Both the position numbers and the translations under genes were made by a program. A stretch of DNA of 16,489 nucleotides from assembly GCA_003646055.1 (NCBI GenBank), contig QNDZ01000017.1, positions 1-16,489 on the forward strand. The letters are read 5' to 3'. Below, piece after piece: positions 8,401 to 14,935 of the stretch (positions are counted from its first letter, which is position 1; each line of letters starts with the position of its first letter). Under the pieces are notes generated by a model that worked only from the letters and a program-made list of their open reading frames with translations, had not been told where the DNA came from and ran no database searches. Source of the stretch: a bacterium. GTDB taxonomy: Bacteria > Hydrothermota > UBA3072 > B12-G15.

Positions 8401-9382
8401 TAAAACCGCCTACATTGAAACAACCTATACTGACATTGGGGGTAATTACAGTTTCACTGTGTGTGGGGACACATACGACCTCTATTTCAGAAAGGCAGAA
8501 TATTCTGATACCTTGATAACTGTATATGTTGGTGATAGTGAAAATGTCCAGGTGGATGCAGCACTTTATCCTTATGTCTGGATATACAATGAAGATTTTG
8601 AACAAAACAACGGAAACATTGTTGAGGTAGGTGACTGGGAATGGGGCATACCAACATCAGGTCCTGGAAATGCCCACTCGGGCTCCAGATGTTGGGCAAC
8701 TGTTCTTGATACTGATTATACCAACAACAGCTATTCCCTTATGCTCCTCACTTCTTTAGACCTGAGTGGTGCATCTGGAGAGGTTACCCTTGAGTTTTAT
8801 CAGTGGTTTGACTTTGAGAATGGGTATGACGGTGGGAATATAAATGTCACCGCAAACGGAATAAACTGGTCAATAGTTTACCCTGTATCACCTCCTTACA
8901 ACGAAGATTCTTTCCCTTCTGGCAATGCATGTATTCCCGGTGAGCCAGGATACACAGGCAAGATTGAAGAATGGACAAAGACTATAGTTGATTTAAGTGA
9001 TTATGCAGGTGATTCCAGTGTAGCTATCGAGTTTAGCTTTGGAAGTGACAGGAATCTAACCCGGAGTGGATGGTATATAGATGACATAAGGGTAGGTTAT
9101 GCTGATTACACTGTTGGCACATCTGAATCTCCAGAGGAAGTGAAGGTCTCTTTGGTAAGGAATATTGACATAGGTTGTGTAAATATAGAATGTGCACTCC
9201 CAAGGTCAGGGTTAGTGAGCATTGATGTGTATGATATTACAGGGAGGAATGTATATAGAAAAAATACATGTAAAGCACCTGGGTATTACAAGGAGAAGAT
9301 AAAGATAGACAGGTCAGGTGTTTACTTTGTAAAAGTGCATGTGTTTGATAAATCCTACATGTTCAAGGTGGTTCTGTTGTAA
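5417..9382 (+). CDS. Exported multidomain protein: seven-repeat SBBP beta-propeller, regulatory-like domains, GATase-like fold, T9SS-type tail
   Basis: A 1321-residue secreted protein. Residues 1-19 form a signal peptide (MKTFLTLFILLLYAPG). About 20-375 hold seven repeats with the SBBP pattern (DxxGNxYVTG then xIKYDSSGNLVW); the N-terminal DYTIVWKRV strand resembles the missing last strand of repeat 7, as in velcro closure. About 376-550 is an Ig-like/linker region. About 553-635 and 645-728 resemble carboxypeptidase-regulatory domains (EGIVKD, LTGYVLE). About 729-964 (GYVLLVDDDD to NSVYYLL) looks like a class I glutamine amidotransferase-like fold without an obvious catalytic Cys-His pair. 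About 971-1052 is a third regulatory-like domain, and about 1056-1227 a MAM/jelly-roll module ending WYIDDIRVG. The last ~85 residues (SIDVYDITGRNVY, SGVYFVKV) match T9SS type A sorting domains. AGGAGG lies 5 nt before the ATG. Likely surface-anchored or released; ligand unknown. Confidence 0.88.
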   Translation: MKTFLTLFILLLYAPGLSSNDYTIVWKRVIDSGNSECAFDPVLDSNRNIHVTGYMYIGPNSDMFTAVYDSAGNLLNTDTLDNGSYDYAMGIAMDSSGNFYITGKSYNGTNYDYLTYKMPLSWIDIIDMGRNDEAWDVAVDKNGYIYVTGHILGDYWTRYTVKYKPSGDTVWTRKSYLTYDNFATSVAIDSKGNVYVGGSKSSFEGYQYWYITKYDSSGSLLWEDSIPQGYYADAYIYDLAVDKWNNIYATGRTFFYYFSHYQYLTVKWDSMGSVVWLREYGIYEDAFAYGIDVDTMGNVYVTGKISVNDDNEIATIKYDSSGNLVWADTIFHPGDDCGYGICIDKDRNIIYVVGYQDNGSNIDFVTIKYGIFRVSVEPDTININTPTDIMVTTISGDVPEDSIEVSIEGYDVFNVDTTNASGHAYLNGINSPYGQILLVKGRKITSTSYCFQETVWVVNGGNFTSVEVRARSDTINVDGYLMGGIPGVISTYTSPDGHKAFISGCGIDTIVETTTDTMETDVIPLSNGIIDVVIGKSGYNLYNTRVVVKDFKGYVEGIVKDNSTSNGINNVYIRFYQAGADTSTDTPVFSGYTGTDGGFDADSLLCGFYDVYLREVGYIDTVYHIVVQNPYNNYIFEMEPALTCSLTGYVLEAHSLKPLTSTVKIYRVDNGQLFRVTTSDSLAGGVFNITLPFFKYRFLISSSYHTSCDTTMDINTVTKIDTFYLDNTWGYVLLVDDDDYPKKRILPGKRMSKNDIPPLGKRDVKLSESSDKIYRWLVEFGYMVDTINSEQAISADWSPYDVVILSSGNDFNPLSQPGLIDKITAWYNSGGKLLIEGGEVGYDYRGSDFDHTVLHVDRWDVDSAGNLVLQDSSHNLAIRPNILPDTIHLQYSSWYDEDAMTLYSGGALVFGTEKYPSNAGICVHDNTPGPEAGQVVYYAFNLNALTDTIVSKQLLKNSVYYLLTDESPPTATIHGTVDCRGNPDDSGVLVKLESHKTAYIETTYTDIGGNYSFTVCGDTYDLYFRKAEYSDTLITVYVGDSENVQVDAALYPYVWIYNEDFEQNNGNIVEVGDWEWGIPTSGPGNAHSGSRCWATVLDTDYTNNSYSLMLLTSLDLSGASGEVTLEFYQWFDFENGYDGGNINVTANGINWSIVYPVSPPYNEDSFPSGNACIPGEPGYTGKIEEWTKTIVDLSDYAGDSSVAIEFSFGSDRNLTRSGWYIDDIRVGYADYTVGTSESPEEVKVSLVRNIDIGCVNIECALPRSGLVSIDVYDITGRNVYRKNTCKAPGYYKEKIKIDRSGVYFVKVHVFDKSYMFKVVLL

Positions 9383-9416
9383 ATCACCCTTCAAACCTAT
9401 GAAATCCAGCCTTTAT

Positions 9417-11408
9417 TTAAAACCTGTACACAACCCCTGTATTGATCAGTAGTTCTTTAAGGCTGGTGATGGTTGAAAAACCAGCATCATTCATCTCTGG
9501 ATATGCGTCTGAAAGGGCGGAATATCTCGTGTTTAACCTGAATCCTGTTCTCATAGATGTATAGTATGTGAGGGATAAATCCCCTTCCCACCCCTTCAAA
9601 CCACTGATGTACTTCTTATCAGCCCAATTAGAACTGCTCTGAATAAATGTCCACCCAGAACCCACCACATAAGGATAGCCCTTTATCTCCACAATCATCC
9701 TCGGGCTCTCATACTTAAAACCAGCCCCTATTCCTATCTTCTCCCCTGGAACAGTTGAGGGTGTTTCAACTGTCCAGTCAAAACCAGATGGTTGGGATTG
9801 ATTGATAGAAAACAGTGATGATATAAGAATTGAGGCATTTTTACCCATGGGAAATTTAAGGTCGCCTGAAAGAAGTATGTATACAATCCTGTCAGAGAAT
9901 AGGATGTTGAGAAGGAAGTCCGTTCTCTTACCAGAGAAGCCAAAACCAAACTTCCCTGTCAAACCCTGAAATGATATATCATCTACCACACTATTGAAAC
10001 TGGAGGAAAAATTCCTATCAGGTGCTGTGTGAACATTCAGGTTGTCATATGCACCTCCAAAAGTAATGTAAAAATAACTCAGATGCTGAAACTCAGCAGA
10101 GGCATCCTGATAAGAACCAATAATTGAGTAAATGTACTGAAGTCCTCCAAAACCTGCAAAAATTATCCCTTCAAGCATGTTGGCCTTTGCCTGTCTGTCA
10201 TACTCATAATAATCCCTTGCATCCCAGTAGTCTGTGGAGTTCGGGTCATGCTTATCCCTTTCATCAGTGGCATTAGAAACCTGGGATAGATAAAGATACG
10301 CCAGTGCTCCATAGAGAAGTGTGTTGAACTGTATAACACCACCCTCTACAAAGTTTCCATTATACATCTCTCCAAGTCCTGGTATGAATGCCCTCTTTAA
10401 TGCAGTTGATGGGGAGGTCTTCTCCCTTGGTATATTACCACCTCCAAAGATGTCTTCAAGTTCAATCACCCTCTTAAGTTCCTTCTGAACAACCACCTTC
10501 CTTCCACTCCTCAGTCTTACCTTTCCCCTGTATGAAGAATAACCAGATTTCCTGATTTCAAGGATATAGTCCCCTGGCTTCATTGAAATTTCAAGTGGTG
10601 TCTTTCCTATATACTGGCCATCCAGATAGGCCTTTGCATTCTCAGGTATTGACTTGATGAAAATAATCCCTTTTCCTTTCTCATGGCTGGTGGCAGGGCC
10701 TGGCTTCACAAGATTACCTGCTTCTGGCCTTCCCTGAACAATCTCACACTTTGCACCCTCATCATCCACTGCAACAACCTTTATTGTGCCAACAGGAATC
10801 TCTTCCTTCATTATCACCCTGCCACTGTTATCCTTTATAAGGTTCACAGAATAACAGGTAAAAAGTTCCCCTGTTTCAACCCCCTGATTTTTGCCTATAT
10901 CAATGTAAATAGTGTTACCCTTCACAACACTCACCTTTCCCACCTCTCTGTTCAATTTATTCACAATGGTTTTAACAATCTCCTTCACCGCCCTTCTTAT
11001 CTCCTCCTTGTTTTTCAATTCTCTGGTGATGGCAAAATCAATGGTTCCAGTTTCCACATCAACAACCTTTATTGTGAGTATGTACTTTATGAATCTTCCA
11101 CCAAAGTTGGAGATGCTCCCCATTATAATCTTCTGAACATTGAGTATCCTTCCCACCTTAACAGCACCCACTGTGGATGTGAGGCCTGTGAGTTGAATCT
11201 TCTGTTCCTGGAGAACACTCTCAAGCCTGTCCCTCTCAACAACCGTGAATGCAGGGTATTTAAGAAACTCATTCTGCAAAAGGTTATCAATACTTCTGGA
11301 GAATGAGGAAGAAAGACCAATTGGTTCTATTCTTAGTATGGAGATGTTTATCTTCCCTGAAAACAAAGAAAATGAAAGGACGAAAAGAATAAAACTGATG
11401 CGTTTCAT
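9417..11408 (-). CDS. CsgG/FlgT-like, PEGA domain and outer-membrane beta-barrel protein
   Basis: A 663-residue envelope protein. Residues 1-18 are a signal peptide. About 20-157 resemble the CsgG/FlgT N-terminal fold (PAFTVVERDRLESVLQEQ, then GRILNVQKIIMGSISNFGG). About 158-236 resemble an FlgT C-terminal barrel (VKGNTIYIDIGKNQGVETGE). About 245-315 form a PEGA domain (IPENAKAYLDGQYIGKTPLE, then PGDYILEIRKSGY). About 335-375 hold an AFIPGLGEMYNG stretch and a hydrophobic segment. About 440-663 alternate beta-strands and end in YRF, the terminal aromatic typical of Bam-inserted outer-membrane barrels. A surface or cell-wall anchoring, secretion or assembly role is plausible, but the exact function is unknown. 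AGGAGG precedes the ATG by about 5 nt, and a close promoter lies at 11426-11454. It converges on the exported protein at 5417-9382, whose stop is 34 bp away; no terminator hairpin is evident between them. Confidence 0.85.
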   Translation of the reverse strand: MKRISFILFVLSFSLFSGKINISILRIEPIGLSSSFSRSIDNLLQNEFLKYPAFTVVERDRLESVLQEQKIQLTGLTSTVGAVKVGRILNVQKIIMGSISNFGGRFIKYILTIKVVDVETGTIDFAITRELKNKEEIRRAVKEIVKTIVNKLNREVGKVSVVKGNTIYIDIGKNQGVETGELFTCYSVNLIKDNSGRVIMKEEIPVGTIKVVAVDDEGAKCEIVQGRPEAGNLVKPGPATSHEKGKGIIFIKSIPENAKAYLDGQYIGKTPLEISMKPGDYILEIRKSGYSSYRGKVRLRSGRKVVVQKELKRVIELEDIFGGGNIPREKTSPSTALKRAFIPGLGEMYNGNFVEGGVIQFNTLLYGALAYLYLSQVSNATDERDKHDPNSTDYWDARDYYEYDRQAKANMLEGIIFAGFGGLQYIYSIIGSYQDASAEFQHLSYFYITFGGAYDNLNVHTAPDRNFSSSFNSVVDDISFQGLTGKFGFGFSGKRTDFLLNILFSDRIVYILLSGDLKFPMGKNASILISSLFSINQSQPSGFDWTVETPSTVPGEKIGIGAGFKYESPRMIVEIKGYPYVVGSGWTFIQSSSNWADKKYISGLKGWEGDLSLTYYTSMRTGFRLNTRYSALSDAYPEMNDAGFSTITSLKELLINTGVVYRF

Positions 11409-11425
11409 CTCGCCTCCTTTTTTTG

Positions 11426-11454
11426 AGTATAAACAAAAAAACAGGATGGGTCAA
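11426..11454 (-). promoter_or_regulatory. Promoter of the CsgG/PEGA protein gene
   Basis: On the minus strand, TTGACC (11454-11449), a 17-bp spacer and TATACT (11431-11426). The predicted start near 11419 leaves a leader of only about 11 nt that is almost entirely the AAAGGAGG ribosome binding site. It lies in the 62-bp gap between the upstream nucleotidyltransferase stop and this gene, so the gene can be expressed independently. Confidence 0.55.
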
Positions 11455-11470
11455 ATAAAAAATCGGAATT

Positions 11471-12013
11471 CTATTCTTTTATTGAATGGAAAATATGGAG
11501 AAAATCTTTGTTAAGTTCTTCTCCAAAAAACTTAAGCCATTTTTCAATATACCGTGTATCAATCTTCTCTACTACATTCAGTATTGTTCTAATATCCTCA
11601 AGGTCTCTGGGTCTACCAGCAATAATTTTGTGTATAATTAAATCTTCAGGGGAAGCAAATCTTACATTCACACCATCAACCTCTACCAATCTTGCCCTTT
11701 TTATTGCTTCCCTTTCATATTCTGAAAAGGAAAAAATCACATCCACTCGTATTTTATGGCTGTTGTGAATTATTGGAAGAACAAGGGTCTTCTCAACAAA
11801 TCCTTTATAATCTTCAACAAGGGGAGTAAAACCCTCCAGAATTTCCACAATTTTTTCAGCCTGTGCAGGCTCCACTCCAATTGTAATATCAATGTCTCTC
11901 GTAAATCTTGGTTCACCATACACCAGGACTGCCTGACCACCAATCACCATGTAAGGAATTTTATTCTCTTCAAATATTTTTGAGACTGTCTTAAGAACCT
12001 CTTTGAATCCCAT
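11471..12013 (-). CDS. Pol-beta superfamily nucleotidyltransferase, toxin-antitoxin-like
   Basis: A 180-residue protein with the minimal nucleotidyltransferase core. GGQAVLVYGEPRFTRDID (25-42) carries the GG turn and two metal-binding aspartates, D40 and D42; a third Asp, D91, lies in IRVDVIF. The later SPEDLIIHKIIAGRPRDLEDI stretch (121-141) is typical of stand-alone nucleotidyltransferases in AbiEii- or MNT-like gene pairs. The triad looks intact, so it may transfer a nucleotide to a protein, tRNA or small molecule; the target is not evident. GAGG lies about 7 nt before the ATG, and the start overlaps the preceding small gene by 23 nt, indicating coupled translation. The pairing with a small charged protein suggests a toxin-antitoxin or modification module, but which partner would be toxic is not shown. 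Confidence 0.82.
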   Translation of the reverse strand: MGFKEVLKTVSKIFEENKIPYMVIGGQAVLVYGEPRFTRDIDITIGVEPAQAEKIVEILEGFTPLVEDYKGFVEKTLVLPIIHNSHKIRVDVIFSFSEYEREAIKRARLVEVDGVNVRFASPEDLIIHKIIAGRPRDLEDIRTILNVVEKIDTRYIEKWLKFFGEELNKDFLHIFHSIKE

Positions 12014-12197
12014 TCAAAATCCTCGCCATTCTAATCTTCACATCAATCCCCTCAAGGGGGTCTTCAGGCAGTCGGCCAAGGGCCTTCACCTCCTCGTACA
12101 TCCATTCATAGATTTTAAACTTCTCCTCCAGGGTGAGTTTATTTTCTTGGAGGTACCTTCTTTCAAACTCTTCCAGCAAATCTGCATTCCTTATCAT
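11991..12197 (-). CDS. Small charged helical protein paired with nucleotidyltransferase (putative antitoxin or partner)
   Basis: A 68-residue, highly charged, probably all-helical protein (MIRNADLLEEFERRYLQ at the N-terminus, then a helix with KIYEWMYEEVKALG) without a domain I recognise. A longer reading from a TTG at 12224 is possible. It would, however, start inside the predicted promoter spacer (12204-12231), so I prefer the ATG at 12197. That ATG has no clear Shine-Dalgarno sequence and lies exactly 6 bp after a TATACT -10, consistent with a leaderless transcript. The 23-nt overlap with the downstream nucleotidyltransferase and the shared promoter make this a two-gene operon of the size and order often seen in toxin-antitoxin pairs. 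Function is inferred only from context. Confidence 0.65.
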   Translation of the reverse strand: MIRNADLLEEFERRYLQENKLTLEEKFKIYEWMYEEVKALGRLPEDPLEGIDVKIRMARILNGIQRGS

Positions 12198-12203
12198 ATT
12201 CAA

Positions 12204-12231
12204 AGTATACACCCCAAAAATCAAAATTCAA
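12204..12231 (-). promoter_or_regulatory. Promoter of the two-gene nucleotidyltransferase unit, leaderless geometry
   Basis: On the minus strand, TTGAAT (12231-12226), a 16-bp spacer and TATACT (12209-12204), then 6 bp and ATG at 12197. It faces away from the promoter at 12272-12299, so the 108-bp gap holds a divergent promoter pair with the same -35 hexamer. Confidence 0.5.
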
Positions 12232-12271
12232 GGAAGAAACATGCTGGTTAAAAATTTTAAAAATTTGTCCC

Positions 12272-12299
12272 TTGAATTACACTCAGAACAATATATAAT
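12272..12299 (+). promoter_or_regulatory. Promoter of the metzincin-like gene, leaderless geometry
   Basis: TTGAAT (12272-12277), a 16-bp spacer and a perfect TATAAT (12294-12299), then 6 bp and ATG at 12306. No ribosome binding site precedes that ATG. It may also drive the secreted-protein gene 32 bp downstream of the metzincin-like gene. Confidence 0.55.
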
Positions 12300-12305
12300 T
12301 CAATT

Positions 12306-12593
12306 ATGGGAAAATATACGTTTAGGGTATCAGAAAAACTGTCTAAACTCCCTTTTAGTGACCGTGAAAATGTTTTTCTCTTTTCCTATGATGATGCAGT
12401 ATATGGCTTGACAGCCACAGGAGGCTTTGGAATTGTTCGCACAGAGGAACCCTATCTGGAAGGCGGTGTTATGCATAAAATTGGGCATCTCATTGGTCTC
12501 TCCGATCATTGTAACAATCCTGAATGTATAATGGGATATGCAAATATGGAAGCAAAATGGTTCTGTAAAATTTGTGAGAATGATATTAAATGA
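12306..12593 (+). CDS. Short archaemetzincin-like protein with Glu-to-Lys change in the zinc motif (possible pseudogene)
   Basis: A 95-residue product resembling the C-terminal half of archaemetzincin-type zinc proteases (families run to about 180 residues). Seen: HKIGHLIGLSDHC (57-69), which corresponds to HExxHxxGxx(H/D) but with Lys at the catalytic Glu position. Four cysteines (C69, C74, C87, C90) and M76 follow, as in the archaemetzincin second zinc site (HCx4CxM and a later CxxC), though M-to-CxxC spacing is shorter than usual. AAA (12477-12479) is one G-to-A transition from GAA. There is no in-frame start further upstream (stop at 12273-12275), so the N-terminal half is missing. Yet a well-formed promoter sits at leaderless distance from the ATG. 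It is either an inactive remnant or an expressed zinc-binding pseudoenzyme. It lies 32 bp before the secreted-protein gene. Confidence 0.6.
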   Translation: MGKYTFRVSEKLSKLPFSDRENVFLFSYDDAVYGLTATGGFGIVRTEEPYLEGGVMHKIGHLIGLSDHCNNPECIMGYANMEAKWFCKICENDIK

Positions 12594-12625
12594 ATTGGGA
12601 AAATTAATTAGAAAGGAGGTATCAA

Positions 12626-14398
12626 ATGACATTATTTTTTACCCTATTCTGCCTGGGAGTCTTACAAAGTGGTACAAACTCCTTCTCTGACCCTATAAAG
12701 ACTCTACCCAAACATGCTATTCCAGGGTTCAAACTTCACTTGGTAGGTGAAATATGGACAGTGGAATCCAATTACGGCATCTTTGGAGATCCCAATTCAA
12801 GTGATAATGGGAATCCATCTTATAAATGGCCCGGAGCAGGCGGCTATGACTATTTATGGGAAGGTCGTGTCTGGATAGGTGTTAAAGTTGGTGATTCTAT
12901 GTACGTTTCTCACTCAGGATACGGAGAGTACGAATTCTCCCCTTCAGATGAAGATGGAGATAGTACTGGTTGGGGGTATGTGGGTACAGGAGTGTCAGAC
13001 TTTGATATAACTTCGATTTTTCTGGACTATGGCACATACTACACTAATTCCCATCCTCTTGGGATAAAGGTATGGCAGAAAGCCTACCAGTGGTCATCAA
13101 ACCCTTTCAACCAATTTATAGCCTATGAAATTTTCATATCGTACAACAAAAATGAAGGAATGCCTGGATTGCCACTTACACTATCAGATCTCTACGTAGG
13201 CATACTATTTGATGCAGATGTGTGCTCTTATGATACCACTAATCCAAATATTGATGATATGGTTTGTTTTGATGGTTATACATGGGGAGAATGGGCAGAC
13301 CTGAGTAATTACCCTTTGCCTGTTGACCATATAACCCTTCTTAGTGATACTGTTTTTTATAATCCTGACAGTATTCCAGATAACTGGCAGATCTTTGGAG
13401 ATGAATCTAATGAAAATCCCTTAGTGCGACTGGATACAGCATATCTAATACCTGAAGCATACCACACCCTTGATACATCTATTCAGGCTATGTGTATACC
13501 TTCTTATGTACCTTCAGCCGGGGACAGTGTTTATTTACTACCCTGTCTTGCAATACCTCGGAATATGTCCTTTATGTATGACGATGATGATACAAGCACC
13601 ATTGCCAATGATATAGGAGAAAATGGAAGTTGTCCGGGATATATATTTACAAGACTTATTTATGCCCCTCCATCACCATATGATCTTTATGGAACCGATT
13701 CAAATGGTGACTCAACAAGGATCCCTCTTGTGTTCTCACATTCCTGGTGGAACTGGAACAACGATCCTGGAACAGATGAAAACAAGTATGCTTATATGAA
13801 TGCAACCCATCCCGCAAATTTTGGATACAGGTTTATGCCTCATCCTTTAGATGTAGGAACCAGCGTATTTGATTATAGATATCTACAATCATATGGCCCA
13901 TTTGAATTAACTGATGGAGAGACGCTGAAATTGGTTGTTGCCTGTGGAATAGGCTATGGTCTCAATGGAGGATATGACAGTGTATTTACTAATGGTTACC
14001 TGTTAGGAGCAAGGCAGGTAGCTGATTATGCTTTAAAGGCATACTATATGGGTTCATCACATAGTGACCCAGCGCATCCAAGTGCCCCTGATGAAGATTA
14101 TCACTGGCAATTGAATATTGGAATAAGAGACGCTCCTTCACTACAAAATAGCGAAATTTCTGTTCTTAATACAATTGTAACCGGAGAAAATCTTATGCTC
14201 TCCTACAAAAACATCCCTTCTTTCTGCATGAAAATTTACAGTCTTGATGGAAGGCTCATATACACTCGGGATTTCACCACCTCTTCTTCAAATGGGTTAA
14301 TAAAGACTCCACTTCTATTAAATCCAGGTGTCTATTTCGTATTGTTTGAGAAAGAAGAAAAAATACTCAAAAGAGTGAAGGTAACTTTACTAAAATAG
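12626..14398 (+). CDS. Secreted protein of unknown function with T9SS type A-like C-terminal domain
   Basis: A 590-residue exported protein. The N-terminus (MTLFFTLFCLGVLQSG) is hydrophobic and signal-peptide-like but lacks the usual basic residues. The body is rich in aromatic residues, Asp, Ser and Gly, as in large beta-sheet surface proteins; I recognise no catalytic domain. The last ~80 residues (about 510-590) hold MKIYSLDGRLIY, NPGVYFVLF and a final KVTLLK, the pattern of T9SS type A sorting domains and similar in style to the tail of the protein at 5417-9382. AAAGGAGGT (12612-12620) lies 5 nt before the ATG, a near-perfect ribosome binding site. It follows the metzincin-like gene by 32 bp and precedes a 53-codon ORF by 20 bp, suggesting one transcript. 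Likely displayed on or released from the cell surface; role unknown. Confidence 0.82.
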   Translation: MTLFFTLFCLGVLQSGTNSFSDPIKTLPKHAIPGFKLHLVGEIWTVESNYGIFGDPNSSDNGNPSYKWPGAGGYDYLWEGRVWIGVKVGDSMYVSHSGYGEYEFSPSDEDGDSTGWGYVGTGVSDFDITSIFLDYGTYYTNSHPLGIKVWQKAYQWSSNPFNQFIAYEIFISYNKNEGMPGLPLTLSDLYVGILFDADVCSYDTTNPNIDDMVCFDGYTWGEWADLSNYPLPVDHITLLSDTVFYNPDSIPDNWQIFGDESNENPLVRLDTAYLIPEAYHTLDTSIQAMCIPSYVPSAGDSVYLLPCLAIPRNMSFMYDDDDTSTIANDIGENGSCPGYIFTRLIYAPPSPYDLYGTDSNGDSTRIPLVFSHSWWNWNNDPGTDENKYAYMNATHPANFGYRFMPHPLDVGTSVFDYRYLQSYGPFELTDGETLKLVVACGIGYGLNGGYDSVFTNGYLLGARQVADYALKAYYMGSSHSDPAHPSAPDEDYHWQLNIGIRDAPSLQNSEISVLNTIVTGENLMLSYKNIPSFCMKIYSLDGRLIYTRDFTTSSSNGLIKTPLLLNPGVYFVLFEKEEKILKRVKVTLLK

Positions 14399-14418
14399 CA
14401 AAAAAAGGAGGTGGGTAT

Positions 14419-14580
14419 ATGTTTAAAAAAACAACTATTCTCTTTGGGTTTTTTCGCATTTCTGGTTATATTCTCCACTACAAAGTTTATCTTGGGAAAA
14501 ATACAAATCCAGCCATTGTAGGGGAAACACACAAAGAAGAATTAACCCCAAGTGGTATATATGATACCATCATAGGCTAA
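14419..14580 (+). CDS. 53-codon ORF, possible decayed 5' end of an exported-protein gene
   Basis: An ATG with a very strong ribosome binding site (AAAAAAGGAGG, about 8 nt upstream), 20 bp after the secreted-protein gene. The first ten residues (MFKKTTILFG) look like a signal peptide n-region and start of a hydrophobic core, but the core breaks off at a run of six T (14449-14454). Reading with five T instead would continue the hydrophobic segment (FFAFLVIFSTTKFIL) and then hit TAG at 14519. So the ORF may be a frameshifted remnant of an exported protein, or a genuine small peptide. The rest has no recognisable feature. Confidence 0.35.
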   Translation: MFKKTTILFGFFRISGYILHYKVYLGKNTNPAIVGETHKEELTPSGIYDTIIG

Positions 14581-14732
14581 TCCTTCTTAAGGTTATCCGG
14601 GCATTGCACTGATTATTTGAAGTAATAAATTGATTTTCCATAGAGTGGATAAGAGAAAGGCCATGTACAGATTAAAACATAAACTGTTTAGTGAAAAGTA
14701 AAATCTTGCTGTTTATTTTTTATCTTAACATC
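14581..14732 (+). other. Non-coding stretch before the tRNA promoter
   Basis: AT-rich sequence in which I find no ORF with a start and ribosome binding site, no strong terminator hairpin and no repeat. A weak hairpin (TTATT/AATAA stem) lies near 14620 without a following T tract. Confidence 0.5.
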
Positions 14733-14760
14733 TTGACAAGTTGTGGTTAAGTATAATAAT
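14733..14760 (+). promoter_or_regulatory. Promoter of tRNA-Phe
   Basis: TTGACA (14733-14738), 16 bp and AATAAT (14755-14760); the predicted start near 14767 is 4 nt upstream of the mature tRNA. A perfect TATAAT also occurs at 14752-14757, but only 13 bp from the -35, which is too close for normal sigma70 recognition. Confidence 0.5.
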
Positions 14761-14770
14761 TATATCGCCT

Positions 14771-14843
14771 GCCGAGGTAGCTCAGTTGGTAGAGCACGGG
14801 ACTGAAAATCCCGGTGTCGGTGGTTCGATTCCGCCCCTCGGCA
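14771..14843 (+). tRNA. tRNA-Phe (anticodon GAA)
   Basis: A 73-nt cloverleaf. Acceptor GCCGAGG/CCTCGGC with discriminator A; D arm GCTC/GAGC; anticodon stem CGGGA/TCCCG with loop CTGAAAA, giving GAA; variable loop GTGTC; T stem GGTGG/CCGCC with one G-U pair and loop TTCGATT. All stems pair. The CCA end is not encoded. It stands alone, with its own promoter, just before the prolyl oligopeptidase gene. Confidence 0.97.
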
Positions 14844-14856
14844 TTTATTTTTTATA

Positions 14857-14884
14857 TTGACTTTTTCACTCATTTATCTACATT
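14857..14884 (+). promoter_or_regulatory. Promoter of the prolyl oligopeptidase gene
   Basis: TTGACT (14857-14862), 16 bp and TACATT (14879-14884), then 6 bp and an ATG at 14891 that is in frame with the peptidase. Predicted start falls on that ATG, giving either a leaderless start or a 45-nt leader to ATG 14936. Confidence 0.4.
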
Positions 14885-14935
14885 GATTGTATGATTGGAG
14901 GTTTTTTATTCCTGTTAAATTCTCTGGGAGGCGTT

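Noticed and set aside
10683..11306. 207-codon plus-strand ORF
   Set aside because: It lies wholly within the well-supported minus-strand CsgG/PEGA gene; its product is low-complexity and rich in His, Asn and Leu, has no motif, and no ribosome binding site precedes it.
12198..12224. TTG at 12224 as the start of the small minus-strand gene
   Set aside because: It would lie within the spacer of the predicted promoter, upstream of the expected transcript start.
12133..12411. 92-codon plus-strand ORF spanning the divergent promoter region
   Set aside because: It overlaps the small minus-strand gene and the metzincin-like gene out of frame and has no ribosome binding site or domain.
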